Positions 44,596-54,129 of a DNA stretch of 64,000 nucleotides are shown here, piece after piece. The stretch comes from Heligmosomoides polygyrus polygyrus (Eukaryota; Nematoda; Chromadorea; Rhabditida; Heligmosomidae): NCBI GenBank assembly GCA_947396885.1, contig OX377204.1, positions 18,793,706 through 18,857,705 on the forward strand, in the 5' to 3' direction. Each line of letters begins with the position of its first letter. Positions within the stretch are counted from its first letter, which is position 1. The position numbers and the translations under genes were made by a program. The notes below the pieces were generated by a model. The model was not told the DNA's origin. It did no database searches and worked only from the letters and a program-made list of their open reading frames with translations.

Positions 44596-44806
44596 TAACG
44601 GCTTTTCTCGTTTGTTCTTATTCTATTTGGGGCGACTTGCGGTGGTCAGCTGATGAACACAGTTATCCTTCCCAAACAAGTCTGGTACCAATTCATCGAC
44701 CCCGATGGAATGAAGGACTTGGATGACCTGGGCGGAAAATCTGAACCAGGAACCTGATTCGAGGTACACGCGACAGCCGGCACCCCTCCGACTACACGCT
44801 CCCATG
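44490..44806 (-). mobile_element. SINE with a ~70-bp inverted-flank insertion
   Basis: Reverse: CCTTTTGGGATGTTCCACGC to ATCTGGCCATAC at 44562. Then comes a foreign stretch to about 44633, then GCGACTTGCGGTGGTCAGCT ... CCCTCCGACTACACGCTCCC. The foreign stretch carries the right arm of the inverted repeat above. Confidence 0.88.
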
Positions 44807-46021
44807 TGCCAGATACGCATGCGAAATGCTTAGCGATGGTTCTTTGAAGGACAATATTTGCATGGCGCATCCTATGAGGCTTACGCCAAAGGCGGACAAG
44901 TATGCTTTCATCTTTTGTCAGCGATCTAGCTAGCCATCACAGCCGATCTCAAGAATGCAATCGATAGAAGTAGCACGTATTCACATAAATATGAAGTTCT
45001 TAGAGTCCACTTTCTTATGAATTTCAGTGTTTACTTTAACAATTTTGTTTTTATTTTCACTTTTAAAATTACATTCCGCCGTTAGTCTAGAGAAGCGTAA
45101 CCATCGAATGAATAGATTACAAGGCCAGGTAAAAACACGTGTTTCATCACTTAAGCGACATGAATGTTTCATTCTGATGACGATTTCACAACGTTCAGAG
45201 GCAGAAGCCGTTCACTTGCCGGGCGCCTCCGATGTTCTGCACTTTACTTCATCAACCGGCGCGGCTAGAACGCCATTGTTGGATCGTCTCTGGCACAAAG
45301 GCGTTTCTCCTAGGAGACTTTCACTTCTTCTCATTCGTCCTGGTATCCTATAATACTCCCGTACTCTCTTCTAATGTTGTCCTAAGGCTTCAAATTTTGC
45401 TTAGGGCAAATCGTGTGCAGTTGGGTCTTAGTCGGTTGTTCTTGGAATGCGCCATGCACCACGCCTCTGATACCAATTTCCAGTTGCAGTCCAAAAATGA
45501 CTGCAAGTAGTTTCTGTGCGAGTGTACATAGAGATGGCCATCATTTTCCTTCAATGAAATCTTAAGGTTTTGTTTAAAAACGTTTACAATAAAGACCATG
45601 GGCAGGAGTACTGGCAAACCATATCTGTAAAAGGATATATAAGCCCATTTCAGCCGGGTCTAGTAGATGTGAGTAGACAGAGGATGTAGCCCTTCTCTAG
45701 ACTTCACTGAAATTCCTCCTTCTTCTAGAACTATTCCAATGAATAGGACTAGATTTCTGGCAGTAGTCCTTAATGTGTCCCGCACCGCTTGTGTAATTGG
45801 AGAACTCACCAGCGAATCACAAATAACCAGAGCATCGACGGCGCCCACGTCAACCAATCAGGATGCCGATCGTACGCGTCCGTCTGAGTGGCAGGCCTAC
45901 TTGATGCTCTCTGGTGCGTCCCCGCTCCCCATGCAGTCCACATTAACGAGTTCCGATTTTTCATATTATTTGAGTTATCGTCAATGAAAGCGTTCTTGAA
46001 TGAAAATGAAATGAAAAGGAA
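44807..46021. other. Unique DNA; SINE tail trace and a foldback
   Basis: TTTGCATGGCGCATCCTATG at 44859 is a short SINE tail trace. The possible foldback at 45828 is listed separately. No exon that I can support. Confidence 0.3.
45828..45915. repeat. Possible CCAATCA foldback, small
   Basis: CCAGAGCATC (45828) pairs with GATGCTCTCTGG (45903) with a 2-nt bulge. CAACCAATCAGGATGCCGAT lies in the left half. Weaker than the foldback at 46735. Confidence 0.35.
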
Positions 46022-46207
46022 TGAAAAATAAAGGATGCAGTAATCAATCCCTTCAAGGAATGAACCACGCCAGAAGGTCTAGCAACAATTCTGCGATTTT
46101 CAAAAAGTGGAAGGCTTGGCTGGCTTGTTCGGATCCGAGTTATTGGCCTGAAATTTACTGTGTTCGCAACAGCCGATGTCTCCTCCGACTGCGCTATCAC
46201 GCGCCCT
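46022..46207 (-). mobile_element. SINE, internally deleted
   Basis: Reverse: AATAAAGGATGCAGTAATCA, AGTGGAAGGCTTGGCTGGCT and CTCCTCCGACTGCGCTATCA. Confidence 0.8.
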
Positions 46208-46239
46208 GCCTTCCTGTGCACAGATCATAAATCCCTCCT

Positions 46240-46375
46240 CTGGTCAGATTATGAATGCCAGCCAATCAGACCGCATCGAATGGACGTGCCAGTCAGGCAG
46301 AGCGGATACAGTTGTTGTCGTGTTTCGCCAGCGCTTGTTTGACGTGTGCCCTTATTGGTTATGATTGGCTAGTAT
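46240..46375. repeat. Foldback with AGCCAATCA/TGATTGGCT ends
   Basis: ATGCCAGCCAATCAGACCGC (46256) faces TTGGTTATGATTGGCTAGTA (46355). The core AGCCAATCA pairs exactly with TGATTGGCT, but outer pairing is weak. Confidence 0.4.
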
Positions 46376-46734
46376 AGTATATTCCCACCTCGAAATGCTG
46401 CTCACATTCGCGACATGCGTCATATTACTTTTTAAGGTGTATTCTTCAAGATGTAGGTGTTTTAGCTGCCTTGCTACTCTCTTCACGAGGTTTGACTCTC
46501 TACTGCTCCACGTTTCTGCTGTATTTCTTTTCTCAGAGCCTGAATGGATCAAATCCATAGTTGTAAGGTTGAGGCGATTTCTGAAGGATATTTCTTTATT
46601 GATTTTATTGTTCCGGGCTCTGAGGTATTCGATTCAACAGAAAGTTAGCCAATAAAGTGATTTAACAACCTTGTTAAAGGCTTAGCAAGACAACAAATAT
46701 ACTCAACCACATCGAGGTGGTAAATGGCGCAAGG

Positions 46735-46905
46735 ACGTACCGAAGGGTGCGAGAATGTGCCGCTGCTCCTTTCGTAACCACGGCAGCCAATCAGGAGCGC
46801 ATAAGCATAGGCAGGGCATATGATTGGCTGCCACAATTACGGCAGGCGTCACGGAGCGATTCCACGTCCCCGCTCCACGACCCCGCACCCCTGAGGTGCG
46901 TCTTT
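46735..46905. mobile_element. CCAATCA foldback element
   Basis: GGCAGCCAATCA (46783) and TGATTGGCTGCC (46820) are perfect complements. Pairing extends outward through CGTAACCACGG/CCACAATTACGG and again at GGTGCG/CGCACC. Same architecture as 27695. Confidence 0.55.
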
Positions 46906-48069
46906 GCGACACTACTGAAGAACCAAAAGTCGAATATGGCGATGAGATGCTGCGCGCGATCAAACAACGCCGGTTGAGCAAAGGGCTAGCATCCTGCCCG
47001 GAAAGTAAGGGATGCGGTTTCCTGCTCGCCTGGCGCAGCAAGTTTTGATCGCAACAGCATGCTTTTTAAGAAATTTTGCACATTCTCTACTCCCCTTATG
47101 GGATGAGGAAATTCCAAGACGATCCAAAGATAGATCCGTCAGAGGAACGTAGATTGCGTGACGCAATCCAAGAACCATTATATGCTAAAAGGGTTTTCCA
47201 GAGGCGAGCGTGGATCATTCAAGATTTCATCTAAGCCCTGCACATTACTTTCCACATCAGCTCAAGTGTTTCGTGGCACGTTATTTTCCGCCTAATCGGC
47301 TCTCAACCTGGCCACCTACTGAGAGCGCAGCTGGAGTCAAGTGAAGCGTGGAGTGATACGATTTTTGCAGTCTAAAAAATTGCCGCCGTCGATTCAAAAG
47401 TGGAACAGCTCTCCCCCACCCTTGCGCCGCTGAGTTTCGCCCGTCGACGTCGTCGAGGTGGCGCGCATAACTTCCCAAACAACCTTCACACACCCGCTGA
47501 ATAATCGTCGCTTTCTCCAGGCATTCATCGACCTCGCATTCTTTGGCACCCCATCGGCACGCGCCGTCAAAAGTCACCTCCACTTGTCGTCGTCGTCGTC
47601 GTCGTCGCATGGCCAGAACTGCTATTCTGCTCGACTGCCCACTTTTGGACTTCCTTTGAATGTTGTTTTCGGCCAATTGCCAGGAGCGCTTTGGTGACAG
47701 CGAAGGAGTAGCCGTACGTGAGGTCTGAGAATGTAAGCGCCGCATTTCTTTCCGAAAGTACTAAGAATAAATGATGCAAGCTTCAGATTCCTGGCTCTGA
47801 TATGAGTTCATTCTTCTCTAGTCTTCTCCAGCTATGGAATTGCTCGATAGAGGATACTCGGCCGAAAAACTGCCTCAAGCTTCCTTATCGAAAAATGAAA
47901 ATAAAAAATGCCCTGCATTCGGGAGAATGCCCCAGCGGGAAACTTGGAAAGTGGTCTTATTTTTGAAGAAATCTGAGTGACTAGGGCCGTAAACACTTTG
48001 CAACAGGTGCAGAAAGACCGCGCTATTTTCTAAGATGTTTCTTTTTCTATCCCTGAAATGTGATGGATG
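46906..48069. other. Unique DNA with a (CGT)n tract
   Basis: 47588-47608 is a CGTCGT microsatellite, and the arginine- or serine-rich open frames across it are artefacts of that repeat. TAGATTGCGTGACGCAATCC at 47151 may be a SINE tail trace. No gene recognised. Confidence 0.3.
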
Positions 48070-48300
48070 CACTTCGATATAAGTCTAGGTTCAAGTTCCT
48101 CCGCCTAGGCCAAGCCATCCATCCCTCCGTGGTCAACGAATTGGTGCCAAGGCATGTATGGGAACAACAAAACACCGACTTGTTTAGGTGTCCACCCTGA
48201 GTGACTGTGTGGTGACTGCCTTCGAATGACCCCCTCGCTATGCCATAAGGAGTAGAATACGTGGCGTACACCACAAACGAAGTGATTGGCGACTGTGTCT
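48070..48300 (+). mobile_element. SINE lacking its A box, diverged
   Basis: Forward: TCTAGGTTCAAGTTCCTCCG, GCCTAGGCCAAGCCATCCAT, ACGAATTGGTGCCAAGGCAT and GTAGAATACGTGGCGTACAC. Confidence 0.75.
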
Positions 48301-48328
48301 ATCTTTTTATCACATTATATCGCGGATC

Positions 48329-48775
48329 TGGGCGCGTACTAACGTAAACGAAGGAGGCGCCGGCTGTGGCCTGCACTTCTACTCAAGCTTCTTGGTTTGG
48401 ATTTCCTGCCGGGGCCAACCAAGTCGTCCTTCCTTTTGGGGTCGGTGAATTGGTGTCCGAGTTGTCTAGGATGGCTAAAACACCGACGACTGGCAACAAC
48501 AAGGTCATTCGCCCCCAAGACGTTCTCTAGATGTTGAGTGTGACTTATTCTAGTGAGAGGAGCACTTCTCCCCATCAGTTTGATAACGGTGGCGAAGTTG
48601 GAACTTGTCCTTTCTGTGAAGGCGAAGCACTGAATTGGTCCACCACGAGTGGACATTTCTCTGCAATTCTTAAGCCATCGTATATCTTCGACTAGTGTAG
48701 ACCCGTAGAGTGCGTGAAATATCCCGCAAAGGAGTAGACTGAAGACTGAAGACTTTCTGTCCTTTATCAATATCT
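48329..48775 (+). mobile_element. SINE with unrelated DNA in its 3' half
   Basis: GGCGCGTACTAACGTAAACG (head) to AACACCGACGACTGGCAACA (about 48505). About 180 bp are not SINE-like. A degraded tail follows at 48700-48770 (CCCGTAGAGTGCGTGAAATA, CTGTCCTTTATCA). Confidence 0.6.
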
Positions 48776-48982
48776 CTCTTTGAAATAAGATGACCACTTT
48801 TAACGGCTAAAGAATGAATTAGCAGCTGGCACGTAGAAATGACAAAAGGATAAACGTGAGTTTCATCAGAACTTTCGTGCAATGCGTTCTATATCTAAAG
48901 GATATCGTAAAAGCAATTTGAGTGCGTATTTAACCTACACAGTGGCTGATAATGACCAGCCGATAGATATGTTAGTGTACTA

Positions 48983-50196
48983 GGTTGTCCGGAAAGTTAT
49001 CAGATTTGTGTTACTATTTTCGCTCGTCTATTATTACGTAAAAATTTTAATGCTACTTTCTGTACAAAATTTCCGCTCTCTCTGACTAAATAATTTATGT
49101 CTCAATGCTGTTTTATATATTTGTTTTTGGATGCTTACTGAAATATGTCAAAAGAGCATTCCGAACGGTATTTTATTTTGACTTCAAATTGGGACAGACA
49201 GCTCGACGTAACAATCAAGTGTGGAGGCCTAATAGTGCTGGAGAAAGCACTGTGCGCCAGTGGTTCATTCAATTTCGTACCGGAGATTTCAGCCTCGAAG
49301 GTGATCCCGTAGCGGTCGATCCTCTAGCAATCCTGGACGAGGAGTTGAAGCTGAACCATCCCAAACAGTTCGTGGGATTTCGGAAAAGCTAGACGTCATA
49401 AAACTGCTGTTGCGGATGCTTTGAAACGCATTGGAAGGGTGAAAAACTCGCTCGAAAAGTGGATGCCCCACGAGTTGAGTGAGCGGCAAAAATTGTCACG
49501 TTTTGATATTTATTCTTCTTTACCTTCACGCAACAAAACTGACCCGTTCTTGGATCGCGTCATCACTTGTGATGAAGAGTGGATTCTGTGTGATAACAGG
49601 AAACGTTCCGTTCCGAACAGTGGTTGGACGCCTACGAACCCCTATGCACTATCCACCGAGGAGTGTATTGGTCACTGTGTGGTGGTCGGCGGTCGGTGTG
49701 ATCCATTACAACTTTTTGGCACCAGGCCAAGCGATCACTGCAGAGTCCTACTGTAAGGAAATCGACGAAATGCGCAGAAAATTGCGTCAACTTCACCCCC
49801 AGAAGAGGCCCGATTCTTTAGCACGATAACACCCGTCCAAACGTTCCACGAATCACTATTCGAAAGTTGAACGAATCAACAAAGGTTGAAGTCTTGCCTC
49901 ACCCGCTATCTTTTCCAGACCTCTCACCAACCGACTACCACCTTTTCAAACACTTTCAGAACTTCCTCGCTGGTTAAATTTTCCACAATCAGGGCCATGC
50001 CAAAACATGGTCTCGTGGATTTTTTCTAATCTCCAACACCTAATTTTTTCGCTGATGGAATAACTCGACTGACGGCCCGTTGGCAATAGTGTGCAGATTC
50101 CAACGATGCTTATTTTGGCTGAATCCGATACGATTTGAGAAAGTTATGGTAGTTCAAATTGAAGCGCTCAAAACGCTGAAAACTTTCCGGACAACC
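48983..50196 (+). mobile_element. Mariner-family transposon, near full length (copy 2)
   Basis: TA duplications at 48981-48982 and 50197-50198. TIRs GGTTGTCCGGAAAGTTATCA (left) and the complement of AACTTTCCGGACAACC (right) are near perfect. At 1,214 bp it has the size of an intact mariner, but the transposase is broken. It lies inside a SINE. Confidence 0.93.
49105..49990 (+). pseudogene. Mariner transposase pseudogene (copy 2)
   Basis: N-terminal DNA-binding part: STVRQWFIQFRTGDFSLEGD. After a shift: KWMPHELSERQKLSRFDIYS, the W-V-P-H-E-L linker motif, then LDRVITCDEEWILCDNRKRS with the first catalytic Asp (usually T-G-D-E-K-W). The C-terminal block around 49825-49980 reads DNTRPNVPRITIRKLNEST, and then PDLSPTDYHLFKHFQNFLAG with the second and third Asp. 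Several frame changes and a stop separate these blocks, so no active enzyme is made. The domain order and the spacing fit the DD34D mariner family. Confidence 0.9.
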
Positions 50197-50340
50197 TATA
50201 TAATGCTTTCCGGACAATTCTGACACCGACCTCAGATGTGTGGAAGGCTTGAATGCCTTGGGCAATGCCTTGGGCAGAACCATATTCTTGATTCATTCGG
50301 GGCTCATGCGAGAGACGGCGCCTTCTCTTGCTTTAATACG

Positions 50341-50844
50341 TGTCCATAGAAGTACTAAGGATAAAGAAAGGTCAGCTCTACATGAGATGTCTGTGAACTT
50401 ACGCCTTAGATTCTTAACAGACCCATACGGTCTTGTAGGGCATCTTACAAGGAGCACACGGGTGGAGTTCGTTTTTGCTGCTGAAAAATAGCAAACATGG
50501 TGGCCTAGTGCCTACTTCGACTTGAGGCGAATTCGAGAGAAATGTGAATCACCGAGCTAAACGTGTGCCAAAGAATTTTTGGTCTACTTTTGGGTGAAAT
50601 CGAAAAGCTTAGACGAGTTCAGTTTAAAGTGAGAGCAGCAAAATGACCAGCATTAGTTGCATGGGCAGTACACGTATCCCCCGACCTCCGTCCATGAGTT
50701 GCTAGGCGACAAGTTTTTCCATTTTTGGACCACCCAGTGGCTACCAACTAAAACGAACATTACCAATGTGCTTCTTGTTAGACTACCTTCGAGACTATAT
50801 AGGTCTTCTTAAAAATCGTTTTCGTAATTGCACAGACATTCTTT
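50341..50844. other. Unique DNA, nothing recognised
   Basis: No gene or repeat found between the two split SINEs. Confidence 0.35.
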
Positions 50845-50916
50845 ATTGGTGCTGGCGGGATACGCCACGCATTCTTCTTTTACGCCATATCGTGAAAACA
50901 ATTAGCATATGACTTA

Positions 50917-51375
50917 CCAGGATACTATCTCAACGGTAGGTCGGAACGGCGCAAGTGTTGTATATGGGCAGAACCGCCTCTCCCTGGGAAGTAACAAACT
51001 GCAGGTATCTCGACCCCAATACAACTCTGCGCGGAGTTAGAGGCGACGGAAGTCGCCGTTGGCGCCCTGTTGATTCACGTGCTCCGCAGCTGACGGGCGC
51101 GCGGGGATGAGGGCTGGTATCGCCACTCAACGCAGTGCACAGGTGGCGTAGTAGGGAAGTGGTCGGGCTCGTGAGCAAGGGGTCGGGGGTTTGGATCCCG
51201 TGGACTGCGTTTGTTTTGCACTTTTGCAAAATCCATGTTTATCGTATAGGTAATCCACATAGGAGTATTATAGTATGTTAAAGAGCATGTTTACGTACGC
51301 TATTTGTTTACATATGCTTCAAGCTACAGATTAGCTAAAGTGTTCACTTCTAAAGAACCGAGGCAGTTCTCCACA
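50917..51375 (+). repeat. Left terminal inverted repeat
   Basis: Pairs with 52478-52930. Contains a tRNA-like sequence at 51137-51208. The inner part (from about 51245) shows point and short indel differences from its partner. Confidence 0.9.
51137..51208 (+). tRNA. tRNA-like pol III promoter within the left TIR
   Basis: A box TGGCGTAGTAGG at 51144-51155 and B box GGTTTGGATCC at 51188-51198, 44 bp apart start to start as in tRNA genes. The outermost three acceptor pairs (GCA/TGC) form, but positions 4-7 of the acceptor stem do not pair. So this is a tRNA-derived relic and not a working tRNA. The anticodon cannot be assigned safely. Confidence 0.55.
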
Positions 51376-51504
51376 TCAGCCATCTGCGAAGTAAAAAGTA
51401 AATCAATTACAAAATATCTAAAGTTACATAACTACAGCACAACACAAAATAGGTTTACAAATAAGCAAGCATTCACAGGCAAACAAGGATACTATATGTG
51501 ATTT

Positions 51505-52472
51505 TTAACACCAGTGGTACGCACTAACATAGTGCATAAAGCAATACGAGTGATTGCAATATAAGCAATGAATGAAAGCCAAAGGTTCCTCGCAGCCAGA
51601 TTCTTGACACGAACCAAGATCCCTGGGAAACAGGCATTGGATGGGACTCTCAAAAGGCCCTGGGTGCTCGTTGAGGTAGCCTGCCTTGTACCAAGCAAAC
51701 TTTATCAGATTCTTGAAGCTGACATGGCATAGATTTCGGTGTACCAGCGAGACTACCTTAAATCATGCAACTTCCACTTTACTTGATTGTGACTTGATTT
51801 TATCGTAGAAGAATAGATGCATGTAAACTCACCTTTAAAATATGATCCCTTTTTTGTATGTCGAAAGGGAGGTCGTGGACCAGGACGTGCGAATGGAACC
51901 GCTTGATAAGGGATTTAAAATACCGGAAGAAGCCAACATCGGCTGGCTGGATTAGGCTCGTTGTTCCAGGAGGAATTTTCCTCATGACAAGCCTTTTCTC
52001 CTCTGGTACTAGGGCAGTAATGGCTTCATGGTTGGAAAACCCGGACCAGGAGTCAAAAAGGAGAAGGCACTTCTCTGGCATACGCGGCACGAAAACGTTC
52101 TCAAAGAATGAGAGCGTAGTGCTAGATGTCATCATGTGGTAGTGCCTTCAGTTATGTTCCATTCGCCGTCGACCTCGTCTTCGTCGATTTCCAGGTTCTC
52201 TTCATCATGGATTTCCTCCAACTGTTTATCTTCGAACAGCCTCAAAATTCTTGCTATCCTATCTGCTAACTTCTTCTCCTCTCTAGATGGAGGCGCATCC
52301 AAAGGCGATCCACACTCCAGAGTTAGCAAGTGGATAACAACACGAGCACTGGTGGACATGACTTTGACGACGCTGTACAATTTAGGCTGTTCCCAGTTAA
52401 CGTATCTCCATATGTAGCAGCTCATCGTATCCAAAGCGGGTAAACTATAGCGTTCAACATGTGTTGTTACGG
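51505..52472 (-). pseudogene. DDE_1 transposase, broken, with an intron
   Basis: The first block starts after an acceptor-like CTCCACAG near 52472 and reads HVERYSLPALDTMSCYIWRY, with an acidic stretch to the TGA at 52134-52132. The next block is in another frame (52135-51833) and carries KCLLLFDSWSGFSNHE and RKIPPGTTSLIQPADVGFFR, the second and third acidic blocks of DDE_1 nucleases. Donor AAG|GTGAGT at 51833/51832 opens an intron of about 120 bp. The last exon (from about 51711) reads NLIKFAWYKAGYLNEHPGPF and ends in a Cys/His-rich tail (CLYCNHSYC) at TAA 51505-51507. No HTH part or first catalytic Asp block was found, so it is internally deleted. Confidence 0.75.
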
Positions 52473-52477
52473 CTGTG

Positions 52478-52930
52478 GAGAGTGAAGAACTGCCTCGGTT
52501 CTTTAGTAGTAAGCATTTTAGCTAATCTGTAGCTTGAAGCATATGTTTATATGTAAACATGCTCTATAACACACTATAATACCCCTAGGTGGATTACCTA
52601 TACGATAAACATGGATTTTGCAAAAGTGCAAAACAAACGCAGTCCACGGGATCCAAACCCCCGACCCCTTGCTCACGAGCCCGACCACTTCCCTACTACG
52701 CCACCTGTGCACTGCGTTGAGTGGCGATACCAGCCCTCATCCCCGCGCGCCCGTCAGCTGCGGAGCACGTGAATCAACAGGGCGCCAACGGCGACTTCCG
52801 TCGCCTCTAACTCCGCGCAGAGTTGTATTGGGGTCGAGATACCTGCAGTTTGTTACTTCCCAGGGAGAGGCGGTTCTGCCCATATACAACACTTGCGCCG
52901 TTCCGACCTACCGTTGAGATAGTATCCTGG
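52478..52930 (-). repeat. Right terminal inverted repeat
   Basis: Complement of the left repeat. The identical 99-codon open frame on both repeats is a consequence of the inverted duplication and is not a gene. Confidence 0.9.
52639..52710 (-). tRNA. tRNA-like pol III promoter within the right TIR
   Basis: Exact inverted copy of the sequence at 51137-51208, with the same A and B boxes on the minus strand. The two promoters therefore both read from the ends of the element inward-to-outward symmetric positions. Confidence 0.55.
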
Positions 52931-53144
52931 TTAGTCTACTTAGTCTACACTGCCCGTGTCTGCCAATAAAGAAATCAGTGTCTAGTCCTTCCCAAACAAG
53001 TCTGGTACCGAGTTCTGAATCATCTAAGGCTTAGCTGACCTGGGTGGGAACAGAACCTCGAATCGTATCGTGGTGTGCATGTGGAAGATATCGTCTCCCC
53101 GTTTCGCTACACGCTTATTGAACCATTCGTCGCATAAAATATTA

Positions 53145-54013
53145 GGTTGGTGAAAAAGTCTTGTACCAAGCGTATTTTATTTTTATTTTATTGCTTCTTT
53201 TGTGAGTGACTTCGGTCTTCTTAATAATTACCATCTACATCTACATACAACCTTCCGCTATCTGCTGGGGAGATCACGAAATCCTTCCTTTCAGAAGTGC
53301 TCCACCTCAGATTCCAGTTTGGTTCTGTTGAAGCACCTATCCCTTAGTTGTTGCTTGAGAGCTCGAAAGGGGTAGTACCCCAATGGCGCAAGACCTGGCG
53401 AATACGGTGGGTGGGGCAGCACCTCCCACCGAAGCTCCTGCAACTTCTGGCGAAACGACTTTGCAAAGTGGGGGCGAGCATTGTCGTGAAAGAAGTAAAC
53501 GTTCCTCCGCCCTCGCCGTTTGCTAGACAAGATCTCGCCCAGCTTTTACAGCTGTATAACGTATATGTTTGCTGTTACTGCGGTGCCGTCGTCAAGGAGC
53601 TCATGATAGAGATTCCTTGAGAACCCCACCAACAGCATAGCATTACCTTCCTCTGGTGAATGTTCGCCTTGAGGTTGTGGTTCTGCTTGAGGGAGCCAGT
53701 GGGCCTACCGAGTATGGTTAACGAGGAAGACCCAGGATTTATCTCCCGTGACGACATTCTTGAGAAAGTGCTTATTACGGAAAAGAACAAGGAGAGACTG
53801 AGCGATAGTCAGTCGCGAAGCCTTGTCCGAGTCACGGAGTCAGTCACACTTCATTACAGTCGTAGTATTTATATGCCCTCAAAAGCAAATTGCCATGATG
53901 CGAAATATTCTAGAGTGATTGTGCTACAAATACGTAGCACCAAACAGTCCTTAGAAGTTCCCATTAAATTTTTAAAAAAATTTCAAAATTTTTGGTGCAA
54001 GACTTTACCAGTC
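53145..54013 (-). mobile_element. Mariner-family transposon, degenerate (copy 3)
   Basis: TA at 53143-53144 and 54014-54015. TIR GGTTGGTGAAAAAGTCTTGT (left) pairs with the complement of GGTGCAAGACTTTACCAG (right) with a few mismatches. Length 869 bp, so part of the coding region is deleted. It sits about 30 bp beyond the head end of the SINE at 50845-53120. Confidence 0.87.
53291..53770 (-). pseudogene. Mariner transposase remnant lacking the last Asp (copy 3)
   Basis: Minus strand: VVTGDKSWVFLVNHTR (first Asp, near 53740). After frame changes, NVYFFHDNARPHFAKSFRQK (second Asp) and PHPPYSPGLAPLGYYPFRAL follow. The last block is normally H-P-P-Y-S-P-D-L-A-P-S-D-Y-H-L-F: here both Asp positions are Gly, so the third catalytic residue is gone. 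Ends at 53291. Confidence 0.88.
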
Positions 54014-54049
54014 TAATACATACGTGTGTACTTATTATTTGTACTTCTT

Positions 54050-54065
54050 GGTATCCCCCCCCCCA
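54050..54065. repeat. Short poly-C run
   Basis: TATCCCCCCCCCCACCG; a homopolymer beside the third mariner. Confidence 0.8.
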
Positions 54066-54129
54066 CCGTAATAAGAGTAAGGTGGATTTATGTGATTGGC
54101 CCATGGCTTAGCGTATATGACCAGACCAT

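Larger units (their letters stand above)
48870..50340 (-). mobile_element. SINE split by mariner copy 2
   Basis: Reverse: GTGCAATGCGTTCTATATCT and AAAGCAATTTGAGTGCGTAT, up to GATATGTTAGTGTACTA at 48982. It resumes at 50199 with ATGCTTTCCGGACAATTCTG, then ACACCGACCTCAGATGTGTG and AAGGCTTGAATGCCTTGGGC. The head is poor. Removing the mariner and one TA restores the SINE order. Confidence 0.75.
50917..52930 (-). mobile_element. DDE_1 (pogo-like) transposon with ~455-bp TIRs
   Basis: Ends CCAGGATACTATCTCAACGG (50917) and the exact complement at 52930, flanked by TTA on both sides (50914-50916, 52931-52933). TIRs run to about 51375 on the left and from about 52478 on the right. The outer ~300 bp are identical over the stretch I compared; the inner ~150 bp have diverged. 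Between them lies a minus-strand transposase. The DDE_1-type protein suggests the pogo/Tigger side of the Tc1/mariner group. A TTA duplication is unusual there, where TA is expected. Confidence 0.9.
50845..53120 (-). mobile_element. SINE split by a DDE_1 transposon
   Basis: Left part GGCGGGATACGCCACGCATT at 50853 to CATATGACTTA at 50916. Right part from 52931 (TTAGTCTACTTAGTCTACAC) through AAGAAATCAGTGTCTAGTCC and CCCAAACAAGTCTGGTACCG to the head CCGTTTCGCTACACGC. The insertion duplicated TTA. Confidence 0.82.

Noticed and set aside
47458..47745. Arginine/serine-rich protein on either strand
   Set aside because: The open frames run across a CGT trinucleotide repeat, which forces them open.
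50930..52917. Two identical 99-residue proteins on opposite strands
   Set aside because: They are mirror images inside the terminal inverted repeats of one transposon and cross the tRNA-like sequence.
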